Positions 1 through 8,563 of a stretch of DNA of 64,000 nt are shown piece after piece. The DNA comes from Pseudomonadota bacterium (GTDB taxonomy: Bacteria; Myxococcota_A; Polyangia; GCA-2747355). The DNA lies in contig JADJTL010000002.1 of assembly GCA_016711215.1 (NCBI GenBank), forward strand, positions 744,001 through 808,000, written 5' to 3'. Within the stretch, counting starts at the first letter, position 1. Each line of letters opens with the position of its first letter. Under the pieces are notes generated by a model that saw nothing but the letters and a program-made list of their open reading frames with translations, made no database searches and was not told the DNA's origin. The translations under genes were made by a program, and so were the position numbers.

Positions 1-1
1 C

Positions 2-376
2 TACGCGCTCCGCTCGGCGGATCGCGCGGTGCTCGGCCGCGTCTGGCTCGGGCCCGCGAGCCAGGGTCCGCCGGGTCACGCCCATGGCGGCGCGGTCGCA
101 GCCCTGCTCGACGAGGCGATGGGCGCGGTGGCTTACTTGCGGCGCGGCTGCGCGGTGTTGACCGCGCGGCTCGAGGTCGACTTCCTGCGACCGCTGCCGG
201 TGCGCCGCGGGGCGCTGCTCGAGGCCACGGTCGTCGAGGAGGATGGGCGCAAGCTGATCACGCGGGCGCGGCTGCTCAACGAGGCGCATCACGAGGTGGC
301 GCGGGCGCAGGGCCTCTACCTCGAGCCGCGTACGCCGATCGCCTGGCGGCCCTTCGCGCTCGAGGCTAGCGCCTGA
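2..376 (+). CDS. PaaI-type hotdog thioesterase, 5' truncated by the window edge
   Basis: The reading frame is open from base 2, so the start lies outside the window; the GTG at 29 is only the first internal start-like codon. The visible 124 residues carry the hotdog signature PGHAHGGAVAALLDEAMG, in which the His-Gly-Gly and the following Asp-Glu match the active-site helix of PaaI/YdiI-type acyl-CoA thioesterases. After it come the strands LTARLEVDFLRPLPV and ALLEATVVEEDGRKL, typical of the single hotdog fold. The family hydrolyses acyl-CoA thioesters in the cytoplasm; the substrate cannot be told here. Its TGA overlaps the ATG of the next gene (TGATG at 374-378), so the two are probably translationally coupled, although a link between a thioesterase and a glycosyltransferase is not obvious. 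Confidence 0.85.
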   Translation, partial: YALRSADRAVLGRVWLGPASQGPPGHAHGGAVAALLDEAMGAVAYLRRGCAVLTARLEVDFLRPLPVRRGALLEATVVEEDGRKLITRARLLNEAHHEVARAQGLYLEPRTPIAWRPFALEASA

Positions 377-2145
377 TGCCCGGGCCTCCGCTGCCCGCAA
401 GGTCGCTGGACCCCTCGCCGACGGAGCGCTGGATGGCGGGAGCCGGCGGCGCCCGCTGGCTCTGGCTCGCTGCTGCTGCGCTCGTGCTGCTGGCGCCGGT
501 GCTCGTGCGCTGGCCCGCGACGCCGTGGGCGATCGACACTGGCCAGCCGCAGCCGCGAATTGTCGAGACCGATGAAAGCACCTTTTATCGGCACTACGTC
601 GCCTATCCGCACCATCGCCCGGTCTATGTCGACCAGACGACGATGCACGCGCTCTTGCTGAAGCGGGTGGTCGCGGCAGTCGCGCGTTTGCGCGGTCAGC
701 CCGTGGCTGCGCTCGAAAGCCCGGCCATCGGTTATCGCATCGGCCGCTGCGCGAGCATCGTCGCCTCGCTCGCGCTCTTGCTGCTCGTGCTGCTCGGGGG
801 CGCGGCCTTCGGTCTGCGCTCCAGGCTCGAGCGCACCTTGGCCGCCGGGCTGCTTGCGCTCTCGCCCTTGCTCTCGGTCTACGGCCATCTCTTCCTGGCC
901 GACGCGCTCAACGTCTTCTGGATCTACCTCGGCTGCTGGGTCTTCCTGCGCTTCGCCGCCAGCGGCAACGAACGGCTCCTGCTGCTCTTCGCCGCGATCG
1001 CCGGCTTCGCCACCGCGACCAAGTTCTCGACCACCTACTTCCTCGTCCCCGGTGTGGCCATGCTGCTGCGCGCCCGGCGACCGCTGGCGCTCTTGCCGGC
1101 GCTGGCGCTGATCGCCGCGGGGGCGTTCTGGCTGGGCAACGGCTTCAACTACGGCCCCGAGCAGCTCCAGGAGGCCGGCAGGTTCCTGCGCTTCGTTCAG
1201 GCCGGCGAGGGGCTGACCCTCGACGTGGCGGCGAACCTTCGCCGTCAGGGCGCCTACGTCGTGGCCGCGCTCGGACTGCCGACGACGCTGCTGCTCGTCG
1301 CCGCGCTGCTACCGGTGGCCGCCGCGCTGCGTGCTTATCGCCGCCGGCGCGTCCTCCGTGGCGCCGCGCCGCGCGCCGCCAGCGTGGCCGGATCGGCCTG
1401 GGCGCGGGTGCTGCCCCTGCTGCGGCGGCCGGCGCGTCTGCGGTACACGCTGGGGCGCGCCGTCGGCGCTCAGGCGCTGCCGATCGTCGTCGCCGGACTG
1501 CTCTTGCAGCTCGCCATCTTCGCCACCTCGGGTGTTGGCGGCTTCTTCGCCCGGCACGTCATCCCCTTCGTGCCGCTCCTGGTCTTCGGCGCCGTGCGCA
1601 GCCTCACCTGGCTGTTGCGTCGACCGGGCTACCGGGTCGCCGCCGCGCTGCTCCTGCTCGGCTATCAGCTCGTCCTCTGTCTCGACGGCGAGCGCGCCTA
1701 CTACGCCGACCCGCGGCAGGCGGCGCGCGCCTGGATCGAACGCGAGCGACCGGCGCAGATCCCGATCTTCGCCGATTTTTACGCGCAGCTCGTCGTCGCT
1801 GGCCTGCCCCACAGCAGCGCGGTCAGCAGCATCGGCCCCTCGCCGATTCCGCCCTGGCGGCAGGAGCACTATTTCGTCACGCATCAGGCGACCTACGGGC
1901 GCTATCTGCTGGCCGACGCCTGCGCCGAGATCCTGCATTGCCTGGGGGGACCCTCCGCTCACCGCTTCTTCCGTCGGCTGCTCGCCGGGGAGCTCGAGGG
2001 CTATCGGCTCGTCCACGTCGCGAAGCCGGGCTACGTCATGCCCGAGCACCGCCTGCTGCGCTGGGCCGTGCCGACGCACCCCTTCCCGGAGGTCGGCGAG
2101 GTTCGCATCTACCACGTCAGCGCGGGGGCGGAGCCGCACGGCTGA
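376..2145 (+). CDS. GT39/ArnT-like integral membrane glycosyltransferase
   Basis: A 589-residue protein with about ten hydrophobic segments. After the first membrane helix (residues 28-44) there is a periplasmic loop containing Thr-Asp-Glu (65-67), the position of the catalytic acidic pair in dolichyl-phosphate-mannose and ArnT-type GT-C transferases (PMT_2 fold). The following Tyr-His-His-Arg-Pro stretch and the membrane segment with FLADALNVFWIYLG also fit that fold. Such enzymes move a sugar from a polyprenyl-phosphate donor to a protein or lipid on the outer side of the inner membrane. Start ATG overlaps the stop of the thioesterase upstream. It is followed by a convergent gene, so it ends the unit. 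Donor and acceptor cannot be told from sequence. Confidence 0.75.
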   Translation: MPGPPLPARSLDPSPTERWMAGAGGARWLWLAAAALVLLAPVLVRWPATPWAIDTGQPQPRIVETDESTFYRHYVAYPHHRPVYVDQTTMHALLLKRVVAAVARLRGQPVAALESPAIGYRIGRCASIVASLALLLLVLLGGAAFGLRSRLERTLAAGLLALSPLLSVYGHLFLADALNVFWIYLGCWVFLRFAASGNERLLLLFAAIAGFATATKFSTTYFLVPGVAMLLRARRPLALLPALALIAAGAFWLGNGFNYGPEQLQEAGRFLRFVQAGEGLTLDVAANLRRQGAYVVAALGLPTTLLLVAALLPVAAALRAYRRRRVLRGAAPRAASVAGSAWARVLPLLRRPARLRYTLGRAVGAQALPIVVAGLLLQLAIFATSGVGGFFARHVIPFVPLLVFGAVRSLTWLLRRPGYRVAAALLLLGYQLVLCLDGERAYYADPRQAARAWIERERPAQIPIFADFYAQLVVAGLPHSSAVSSIGPSPIPPWRQEHYFVTHQATYGRYLLADACAEILHCLGGPSAHRFFRRLLAGELEGYRLVHVAKPGYVMPEHRLLRWAVPTHPFPEVGEVRIYHVSAGAEPHG

Positions 2146-2246
2146 GCGGCGCCGCAGGCCGCCGCGAGCGTCGAGCCAGCGCGGCGCGTGCAAGGCAGCT
2201 AGGCCGCGCGCGCGGCGCCGGTCGAGACCGCCAGCGCGGGTCCCGC

Positions 2247-3998
2247 TCAATCCTTCACCAGCGCCTCGACGCCGGCCTCGAAGAGGCGCTGGGCCTCGTC
2301 GGGGTTGGGGGCGATCGCCGTCATGCCGAGCTGCCCATTGACGCTGGGCATGGTCAGCATGTGCAACACGATGCCCTGCTCCCGCCGGTGGTCGAAGGCG
2401 AGCCCAGCGCGCGCGACGCGGCCGATCACCTCGTCAGGGCTTAGGCCCTGCAGCAGCGACAGATCACTCGTGGCGCGGTCCGCGGTGAGATAGCTCGTCG
2501 GGCGACCGGTGGCCTGGCTGAGCCATTCGCCGCGCTTCACGTCGTAGCGTCCGGGCACCCAGGCCTCGAGGCCGCGGCGTGCTGGCATCGGTCCGACCGT
2601 CCGCAGGTTGATCTCCAGGGCATGCTGCAGCAGACCCGCGGGACGCTCGCTGACCACGGCGTCCTGCCCGTAGGGGCCGAAGATCCCGCGCCGCGCCAGC
2701 TCCTCGCCGATCGCGAGCCCGCTCTGCTGCAGCGCGTCCCGGTCCGCCGCCGGCGCCGGGAAGAGGGCGCCGCGGTAGCGGCTGCCGCGCGTCGCAAAGG
2801 CCTTGGGATCGGCCGGGTCGATGAAGAGCTGCAGGTGGGTCGATAGCGCTTCGACCGCTCCATCGGGGTGGACGATGCCCTGGAAGCTCGGCGCGCGAAT
2901 CGCATCGACGAGCTGCTCAGCGACGATGCCGACGTTGCGCGCCTCGGCGCTGTAGGTCGACCAGTCGGTGGCGGTGTTGGCCAGCTCCGCGCGCCCGGCG
3001 CTCAAAGCGTCGCGCAGCAAGGCGAGGCGCTCTCCCTTGGAGGTCGCGCGCTCGAACCCCTCCGGGAGCGCGAAGGCGGCGTTGCCCTTGCCGCAGCTGC
3101 TCACGCAATGCTTGAGCATCCAGGCGTCGGCCTCGGGCGTCTGACGGCTCAGCGCTTCGATCATTGGGGCGAGCTCGAGCACGTCGCGCGCCACCCTCGT
3201 CGAGGGCAGGCGCGGCACGCCCGCCGCGTCGATCAACGCGAAGCCGCCATGCTTGCTGCCCCAGCTCGTCTGATGCGGGAGCAGGCCGTTGAGCGGCGCG
3301 TCGAGCGCCAGGGCGACCAGCCACTCGTTCACCGTCGCATTGTAGGTCTCGAGGACGGTTGAACCCCCGCGCGCGAAGTCGTGTAGCTGCTCCAGCAGCT
3401 CCGGTTGCCCGAGGATGGTCTGCGCCAGCGCCTGCGTGCCGCCCTGCTGCGGCGAGAGGAAGTGAAGGCGGCGCCGCACCGCGTCGCCGTCGGCGAGCAG
3501 GCCGAGATAGTAGTCCTGGACGACCCGGGGCACGGGCTTCGAGCTGACGAAGAGCACCTCCTTGCCGCTGGCGGCCAAGGCGACGGCCTGCGGGAGCTGA
3601 CGCGTCTCGAGGCCATGCGGTGTGTCCAGCTCCTCGGGTCTGAGGGAGAGCGAGGGCATGACGATGACGCGCTCGCGCGCCTCAAGGGGCTGCGTCGCCA
3701 GGGCGCTCCGCAGGTGGCCGGCCGCCATTCGGTCGGCGAGCGGTCGCAGGACCCGCGGAAGCCGCCCGCCTTTGCTGAGGAGCATGCTGCGCAGCAGACC
3801 GCGCCACGCGCTTGCGCCTGCCGCAGCCTCGCTGCGCCGAGGCGCGAGTGCGGCGTCCACGCCAAGCACCGCCGTATGCTCGCTGGGCGTCGCGCCAGCA
3901 GTGTGGGGGGCCAGGGTGGCGAGCCCCAGCGCGAGCGTGAGCGCGAGCACGCGCAGTCGGGTCGAGCTGGAGAGGAGCAGGGATCGCGGCGCTAGCAT
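2247..3998 (-). CDS. PGM1-like ATP-grasp peptide ligase homologue with a signal peptide
   Basis: 583 residues. Residues 1-36 look like a Sec signal peptide: arginines, a Leu/Ala-rich core, and a Thr-Ala-Gly-Ala cleavage site. The rest resembles the pre-ATP-grasp plus ATP-grasp architecture of the pheganomycin ligase PGM1. Landmarks are VIVMPSLSLRPEEL (about 112-125), the PVPRVVQDYYLGLLADG segment (about 158-174), a GSKHGG segment where the family has a Gly-Thr-Lys-Ser-Gly motif, MLKHCVSSCGKGNAAF in the ATP-binding strand-loop region, ALEINLRTVG near the metal site, and a C-terminal FDHRREQGIVLHML...GQLGMTAIAPNPDEA that matches the PGM1 C-terminal module. Known members join amino acids or peptides using ATP in the cytoplasm; export would be odd because the periplasm lacks ATP. 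An internal Met about 70 codons in could give a cytoplasmic form, but the signal sequence looks genuine. Confidence 0.65.
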   Translation of the reverse strand: MLAPRSLLLSSSTRLRVLALTLALGLATLAPHTAGATPSEHTAVLGVDAALAPRRSEAAAGASAWRGLLRSMLLSKGGRLPRVLRPLADRMAAGHLRSALATQPLEARERVIVMPSLSLRPEELDTPHGLETRQLPQAVALAASGKEVLFVSSKPVPRVVQDYYLGLLADGDAVRRRLHFLSPQQGGTQALAQTILGQPELLEQLHDFARGGSTVLETYNATVNEWLVALALDAPLNGLLPHQTSWGSKHGGFALIDAAGVPRLPSTRVARDVLELAPMIEALSRQTPEADAWMLKHCVSSCGKGNAAFALPEGFERATSKGERLALLRDALSAGRAELANTATDWSTYSAEARNVGIVAEQLVDAIRAPSFQGIVHPDGAVEALSTHLQLFIDPADPKAFATRGSRYRGALFPAPAADRDALQQSGLAIGEELARRGIFGPYGQDAVVSERPAGLLQHALEINLRTVGPMPARRGLEAWVPGRYDVKRGEWLSQATGRPTSYLTADRATSDLSLLQGLSPDEVIGRVARAGLAFDHRREQGIVLHMLTMPSVNGQLGMTAIAPNPDEAQRLFEAGVEALVKD

Positions 3999-4340
3999 CG
4001 TTGAATCACCTTTCCGTGAAGCTTTCCGTGAATGAGCTTCCCGGCCGCCCCCGTCAGCACTAAGCGTGCCGGACGCGCAAGCCCCTCGGCGTCAGCCGCG
4101 CCCGCCCTCGCCAGCCGCGCCGAAGGTCTCGGAATTAGCAGTGATGCTCGTCGACCAGCGGTAGCCGTGGGCTGCGCGAAGCCTTCGTTCGTTGCTATCG
4201 CGTGGGTAGGAATCGCCGCTTTGCTGCGTCCGTTCCGACCTCGTCGTCGGAACGCGCGTGCGCCGGCTCAGAGGGGGTTCAGCAGGCACCGCAAACTGCA
4301 ACGCGAGACGCGACGCTAGCTGCGACGCTCAGCGCAACGC
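3999..4340. other. intergenic, 342 bp between two minus-strand genes
   Basis: No convincing gene. The stretch holds the upstream region of the ATP-grasp gene (ATG at 3998) and the downstream region of the symporter. A short Ala-codon-like repetitive run (gcgacgctagctgcgacg...) sits at about 4303-4350. Small open frames on both strands have no recognisable content. Confidence 0.5.
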
Positions 4341-5753
4341 TCAGCGCCAAATCGCGTGGTCGATGCCCTCGCCGAGCTCCGGGTAGTCCCCGGCGCGGAA
4401 GCGGGGCGCGTGGCCCGCGCGGCGCTGCCCGAGATAGTCGCGGGTCAACTTCACGACCGTCGGCGAGAGGAGCAGTATCGCGACCAGATTGATCGTCGCC
4501 ATCAAACCCATCGAGGCATCGGCAGCGGCGAAGACCGTGGTCACGCTCTGCTGGGCGCCCCAGAGCACCATCGCCAGCGCGAGCACGCGGAGCACGATCA
4601 GCCCGCGGGTCTGACCGCGGCCGAGGAAGACCACGGCGTTCTCCGCGTAGGTGTAGTTGCCGATGATCGAGGTGAAGGCGAAGAAGAAGACCGCCACGGC
4701 GAGGAAGTACTTCCCGGCCGCGCCGAGATGCACGGTCAACGCCGCTTGGGTCAGCTGGGTGCCGGTCACGCCCGACGCGGGATCGAGCACGCCAGAGAGC
4801 AGGATCATCACGGCCGTGGCGCTGCAGACGAGCGGCGTGTCGATGAACACGCCGAGCGCCTGGACGAAGCCCTGCGACGAGGGATGGTGGGGGTCGGGGG
4901 TCGCGCAGGCGGCGATGTTGGGGGCGGAGCCCATGCCGGCCTCGTTCGAAAACATGCCGCGCTTGACGCCGTGCAAGAGCGCGGCGCTGACGCTGCCCGC
5001 CACGCCGCCAAGCGCCTGTCGCAGGCCGAAGGCCTTGGCGACGATGGTCAAGAGAATGCCCGGGACAGCGGCGAAGTTGGTGATGAGCACATAGATCGCG
5101 GCCAGCAGGTAGGCCCCGGCCATGAAGGGCACCATCACCTCGGCGACGCGCGCGATCTGCCCGAGGCCGCCGAAGATGACCGCGCCGGCGAGCGCCGCCA
5201 GGGCGATCCCCACCGCCGGCCTCGGCAGGCCGAAGGCGCCATGGACGGCATCCGCGATGGCGTTGGCCTGCACGGCGTTGAAGACCAGGCCAAACGAGAC
5301 GATCAAGCAGACCGAGAAGACGGCCGCGGCCCAGGGCGCCTTGAGGCCCCGCGCGATGTAGACGGCCGGACCGCCGCGAAACTGCCCCGCGTCGTCTTTG
5401 ACCTTGTAGAGCTGAGCGAGAGTGCTCTCGGCGTAGGCCGTGGACATGCCCATCAGCGCGACGACCCACATCCAGAAGATCGCCCCTGGGCCGCCGAGCG
5501 AGAGCGCGATCGCCACCCCGGTGAGGTTGCCGGTGCCGACGCGGGAGGCGAGGCTTACCGTCAGCGCCTGAAAGGGCGAGATGCCCGCGGTGTCGGGCTG
5601 CTTCGAGCCGCGAATGACGCGAAAGAGCTCACCGAAGTGCAGCACCTGCAGCGCGCGCAGCCGCAGCGTGAAGTAAATCCCCACAGCGAGCAGTCCGTAG
5701 ACGAGGACGTTCTCCCACAGCAGGCGATTGATTGCATCGATGGCGGTAGACAT
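4341..5753 (-). CDS. AGCS-family sodium:alanine (amino acid) symporter
   Basis: A 470-residue polytopic inner-membrane protein with the alanine-or-glycine:cation symporter hallmarks. These are PFQALTVSLASRVGTGNLTGVA (about 63-84), GGPGAIFWMWVVALMGM followed by the YAESTLAQLYK segment, a GGPAVYI loop, and GMFSNEAGMGSAPNIAA (about 268-284), which is the most diagnostic motif of the family. It imports small neutral amino acids with Na+. The length is normal for the family. It has no close operon partner: 234 bp of divergent intergenic space separates it from the plus-strand lipoprotein at 5985, and 342 bp from the next minus gene. Confidence 0.93.
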   Translation of the reverse strand: MSTAIDAINRLLWENVLVYGLLAVGIYFTLRLRALQVLHFGELFRVIRGSKQPDTAGISPFQALTVSLASRVGTGNLTGVAIALSLGGPGAIFWMWVVALMGMSTAYAESTLAQLYKVKDDAGQFRGGPAVYIARGLKAPWAAAVFSVCLIVSFGLVFNAVQANAIADAVHGAFGLPRPAVGIALAALAGAVIFGGLGQIARVAEVMVPFMAGAYLLAAIYVLITNFAAVPGILLTIVAKAFGLRQALGGVAGSVSAALLHGVKRGMFSNEAGMGSAPNIAACATPDPHHPSSQGFVQALGVFIDTPLVCSATAVMILLSGVLDPASGVTGTQLTQAALTVHLGAAGKYFLAVAVFFFAFTSIIGNYTYAENAVVFLGRGQTRGLIVLRVLALAMVLWGAQQSVTTVFAAADASMGLMATINLVAILLLSPTVVKLTRDYLGQRRAGHAPRFRAGDYPELGEGIDHAIWR

Positions 5754-5984
5754 CTGTTGCTCCAGCGGCGACCACGCTGATCGTCCCGCACCCTACGTGG
5801 CCAAGGGCCGCGGCACAATCCGCCCGCTGCACCCGCCTCACTCCCTCGCCCCGCGATAACCTCGGGGCGGTTCCGCTCGTTCGCCTTTCCGTTTTTGGCT
5901 CGGCGCGGTTCTGCTCTCGGACCGCCAACGGACGCACTCTGCGCGGTCCTCGACGCTCGTCCGCCCCTGAAGGAGTCCATCCCC

Positions 5985-6833
5985 ATGAAGCTGCTTCGCC
6001 TGTCGCTGATTCTCGCTTCGACCTTGGCCCATGGGCTTGGCTGCAGCGACGACGCGCCGCGCGCCGATCGCGGTCTCGGCAAGGACGCAGCGCTGCACGA
6101 TCTGGGCGCGACGACGCGCAACGATCGGGGCGCCGCCGGCGCTCGCGACGCAGCGGTGCGCGCGGACACCAGGGTCAGCGTCGATGCCCGTGCGGGCAGC
6201 GCTCCCGCGGTCGGTGATGCGTGCAGCGGCGACACGACCTGCCCCACGAGCTGCCTCACGGCGCAGGCGTACGGCTTTCCCGGCGGTTACTGCTCCGCGC
6301 AATGTTGCGGCAACGCGGCGGCCTGCGGCCAGGGAAGCCACTGCGGCGCGGCCGTCCAGAACTTCGCCTTCTGCCTGCGCGACTGCGCCAGCGCCGCCGA
6401 CTGCCGCCAGGCTGCGAGCTATGTCCGCTTCGATAGCGACAACGATGGCAAGAAGGAGTGCATGCCGCAGGGCAGCGGTAGCGGCGTCGTTGGGGCGTCC
6501 TGCGCCACGACCGCAGATTGCGCGGGCGGCCAGCATGCGCTCTGCGCCACCGCGACGAACGGCGGCTTCGTCGGGGGCTATTGCTCGATCGCTCTCTGCC
6601 AGGCCTCGCCCCAGGAGACCTGCCCCACGGGGAGCCACTGCGTCGATCACAGCGTGGCCGGCCGCCGCGCGGCCTGCGGAAAAAGCTGCGTGTCGAACCC
6701 CGATTGCCGCGCGTCCGGCTACGCCTGCTACGACGCGGATCGCGACGGCAAGAAGGAGTGTGCCGCGGCGGCCGCCCGGCATCGGTTGACCCGCGCGCGG
6801 GCTTGCATTCCTGGGCTGGCCCCGACAGTGTAG
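5985..6833 (+). CDS. Cys-rich lipoprotein with repeated DxDxDGKKEC units
   Basis: The start is set by AAGGAG at 5970-5975, nine bases before ATG 5985; an upstream in-frame ATG at 5895 has no such site. The N-terminus is a short lipoprotein signal peptide with HGLGC, giving Cys17 as the likely lipidated residue, followed by a low-complexity Asp/Arg/Ala linker to about residue 70. The rest holds about 24 cysteines in two similar halves. Each half ends with an Asp-rich motif (DSDNDGKKEC and DADRDGKKEC) that resembles a calcium loop; the middle carries GGYCS-type and GSHC-type turns. The 282-residue protein is probably anchored at the cell surface or outer membrane. Myxobacterial genomes are rich in such proteins; no function can be assigned. 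Confidence 0.8.
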   Translation: MKLLRLSLILASTLAHGLGCSDDAPRADRGLGKDAALHDLGATTRNDRGAAGARDAAVRADTRVSVDARAGSAPAVGDACSGDTTCPTSCLTAQAYGFPGGYCSAQCCGNAAACGQGSHCGAAVQNFAFCLRDCASAADCRQAASYVRFDSDNDGKKECMPQGSGSGVVGASCATTADCAGGQHALCATATNGGFVGGYCSIALCQASPQETCPTGSHCVDHSVAGRRAACGKSCVSNPDCRASGYACYDADRDGKKECAAAAARHRLTRARACIPGLAPTV

Positions 6834-6839
6834 GGGCCG

Positions 6840-7496
6840 ATGGATCCCGCCGAAAGTTGCTCCTCCTGCCTCAAGCCCGCGTGGCTCTGCGTCTGTGCGG
6901 CGATCACGCCGGTGAGGGCGCGCACGCGGGTGTTGATCCTTCAGCATCCGCAGGAGCCCGACAAGGCGCTGGGTAGCGCGCGCCTGGCGCATCTCGGCTT
7001 GCCCGGCTCGACCCTGCGCGTCGGCCTTTCTTGGCCCAACCTCGCGGCGGCGCTCGGCGAGCCCGGGCAGGCCCAGGACAACAAGCAATGGCTGGTGCTG
7101 CACCTCGGCAGCGCGCGGCCCGCGCCGAACGCGGGGCCGCTGCAGCTCGTCGATAGGAAGGGTGCGCCCCTGCCAACCGACGCGCGCGCCGCGCCCCCCA
7201 AGGGGTTGCTGGTGCTCGACGGTAGCTGGAGCCAGGCCAAGACGATGTGGTGGCGCAACGCCTGGCTGCTCAAGCTCCAGCGCGGCGTGCTGCGGCCGCC
7301 TCGGCCCTCGCTCTACCGCGAGGCGCGCAAGGAGCCGCGTCGTGAGGGGCTCTCGACGCTGGAGGCGATCGGCCTGACGCTCGCGGAGCTCGAGCACGAT
7401 CCGGCGCTGCTCGAGGCCCTGCTCGGCCCCTTCCGCGAGCTGCTGCGTCGCTACCGCCAGGGTCGCGCCGAGGCCGCGCCGACCCTCTGCGCGTAG
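6840..7496 (+). CDS. DTW-domain tRNA-uridine aminocarboxypropyltransferase
   Basis: 218 residues. The N-terminus CSSCLKPAWLCVC has four cysteines, the zinc-knuckle-like cluster of DTW/TDD proteins. It is followed by VRARTRVLILQHPQEPDKALGS, the SAM-binding core containing the family motif QHPxE. LLVLDGSWSQAKTMW (about 121-135) is the position of the Asp-Thr-Trp motif, here Asp-Gly-Ser-Trp as in many members. PSLYREARKEPRREGLSTLEAI completes the fold. E. coli TapT (YfiP) and human DTWD1/2 use SAM to add an aminocarboxypropyl group to uridine in tRNA. The gene lies 6 bp after the lipoprotein stop, but the functions look unrelated. Confidence 0.85.
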   Translation: MDPAESCSSCLKPAWLCVCAAITPVRARTRVLILQHPQEPDKALGSARLAHLGLPGSTLRVGLSWPNLAAALGEPGQAQDNKQWLVLHLGSARPAPNAGPLQLVDRKGAPLPTDARAAPPKGLLVLDGSWSQAKTMWWRNAWLLKLQRGVLRPPRPSLYREARKEPRREGLSTLEAIGLTLAELEHDPALLEALLGPFRELLRRYRQGRAEAAPTLCA

Positions 7497-7558
7497 CGCC
7501 GATCCTTTGCGCGTAGCGCCGATCCTTTGCGCGTAGCGCCGATCCTTTGCGCGTAGCG
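7491..7558. repeat. 20-bp tandem repeat, 3.4 copies, over the stop codon of the DTW gene
   Basis: The unit gcgtagcgccgatcctttgc occurs at 7491-7510, 7511-7530 and 7531-7550 without a mismatch, and a partial unit gcgtagcg follows to 7558. The preceding gaccctctgc (7481-7490) is a diverged half-unit. The DTW stop codon TAG is inside the first unit, so the array looks like a duplication of the gene's 3' end. Confidence 0.9.
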
Positions 7559-7577
7559 GTCCAGGGCGCGCGGCAGC

Positions 7578-8387
7578 CTAGAACGCCAGCCCCAACGCCA
7601 GGCCGCCGCCGCTGGGCAGCTGCAGCGGCGCGAGCGCCCAGCGGATGGCCACGGGCTCGGGCGCGGGCTTGAAGTCGGCGGCCTGATAGCGGCGCCAGGT
7701 CGCGACCAAGCGCGTTGGCTGCGTCAGGATCTGCGTCTCGCCGATCGCCCAACCCAGCCCGAAGTTGAGACCCGCCTGCCCCCAGCGCTGATACTGCAGC
7801 CCGATCCACAGGCTCAGACCGGCGTTGACCAGCAGGTTGCCGAGCTGGGTCACGATGCCGGCGCCAAAGGCCTCGCTGCGCGCGCCGCGGCAGAGCGCAC
7901 GCTCGGCCAGCGCGAGCGTGGCGGCGTCGGCTTCCCCGCCCTCGCGGGCCAGCCGCGCCTCGAGGCGTGGGCTGTCGCCGATCACGGTCAGGGGCATCAG
8001 CCAGAGCGGCAGCACGCCGCCGACGCTGAAGGCCGCGCCCACGGCGAGGATCGTCCGATCCGCCCGCTGGTCGACCCAGGGCAGCGCGCTGAGCTGCGCG
8101 AGGGCGAGCGCGCTGTAGGTGCCGCCGAAGGTCAACGCCCAGGCCAACGCGCGACGGCGCTCGCGCTTGAGCTGCGCGCGGATGAAGGCGATCCGCGCCG
8201 CCCGCTCGCGCGCGCTGCGCAGGGGAGCGGGCAGGGGAGCAGGCGAGGGATCGCAGGGGCTTGTGGTGGCGCCGACCGAGGCGGCGACGAAGAGTGTGAG
8301 CAGCGCAGCGGTCAACGCTCCGAGGCGCAGGCTGCGGCGCCGCGGCTGCGATCGGAGCGGTGTCAATCGCGGGGCAGCGTCGCGCAT
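7578..8387 (-). CDS. hypothetical exported or membrane protein
   Basis: ATG at 8387 is chosen because the residues after it (MRDAAPRLTPL, then Arg-rich, then GALTAALLTLFVAASVGA) form a typical signal peptide, whereas the 93 codons upstream in the same frame are Pro/Arg-rich and look non-coding. The mature part (about 225 residues) has an Arg-rich helix (about 58-75), then three or four hydrophobic stretches, one with LALAQLSALPWVD, a second with AFSVGGVLPLWLMPLTVIG, and a Gly-rich segment LNFGLGWAIGETQI. It ends in GGGLALGLAF with a terminal Phe, as in outer-membrane proteins. This suggests a small envelope protein. It is not recognised. It converges on the DTW gene and is divergent from the flavoprotein at 8564. 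Confidence 0.55.
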   Translation of the reverse strand: MRDAAPRLTPLRSQPRRRSLRLGALTAALLTLFVAASVGATTSPCDPSPAPLPAPLRSARERAARIAFIRAQLKRERRRALAWALTFGGTYSALALAQLSALPWVDQRADRTILAVGAAFSVGGVLPLWLMPLTVIGDSPRLEARLAREGGEADAATLALAERALCRGARSEAFGAGIVTQLGNLLVNAGLSLWIGLQYQRWGQAGLNFGLGWAIGETQILTQPTRLVATWRRYQAADFKPAPEPVAIRWALAPLQLPSGGGLALGLAF

Positions 8388-8563
8388 GCCGCGCAGTATC
8401 GCCCGGGCCAGCGGGGGGCGTCGAATCCGCCGAGGCCAGGGTAAACAGACACCGCGCCGGTGGCGCGCCGCCCGCGGTCGCTGTGGCCGCGGGCTTGATC
8501 GGCCGGGGCGCGCATGAGAAGGATCGAGGCGGGTCGGGCGCTCGGTTGGCGTGGGAGGTCGGT

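Noticed and set aside
5838..7397. 519-codon minus-strand frame over the Cys-rich lipoprotein and DTW gene
   Set aside because: Composition is Arg/Ala/Gly-rich without motifs; the two plus-strand genes have ribosome-binding sites and recognisable features.
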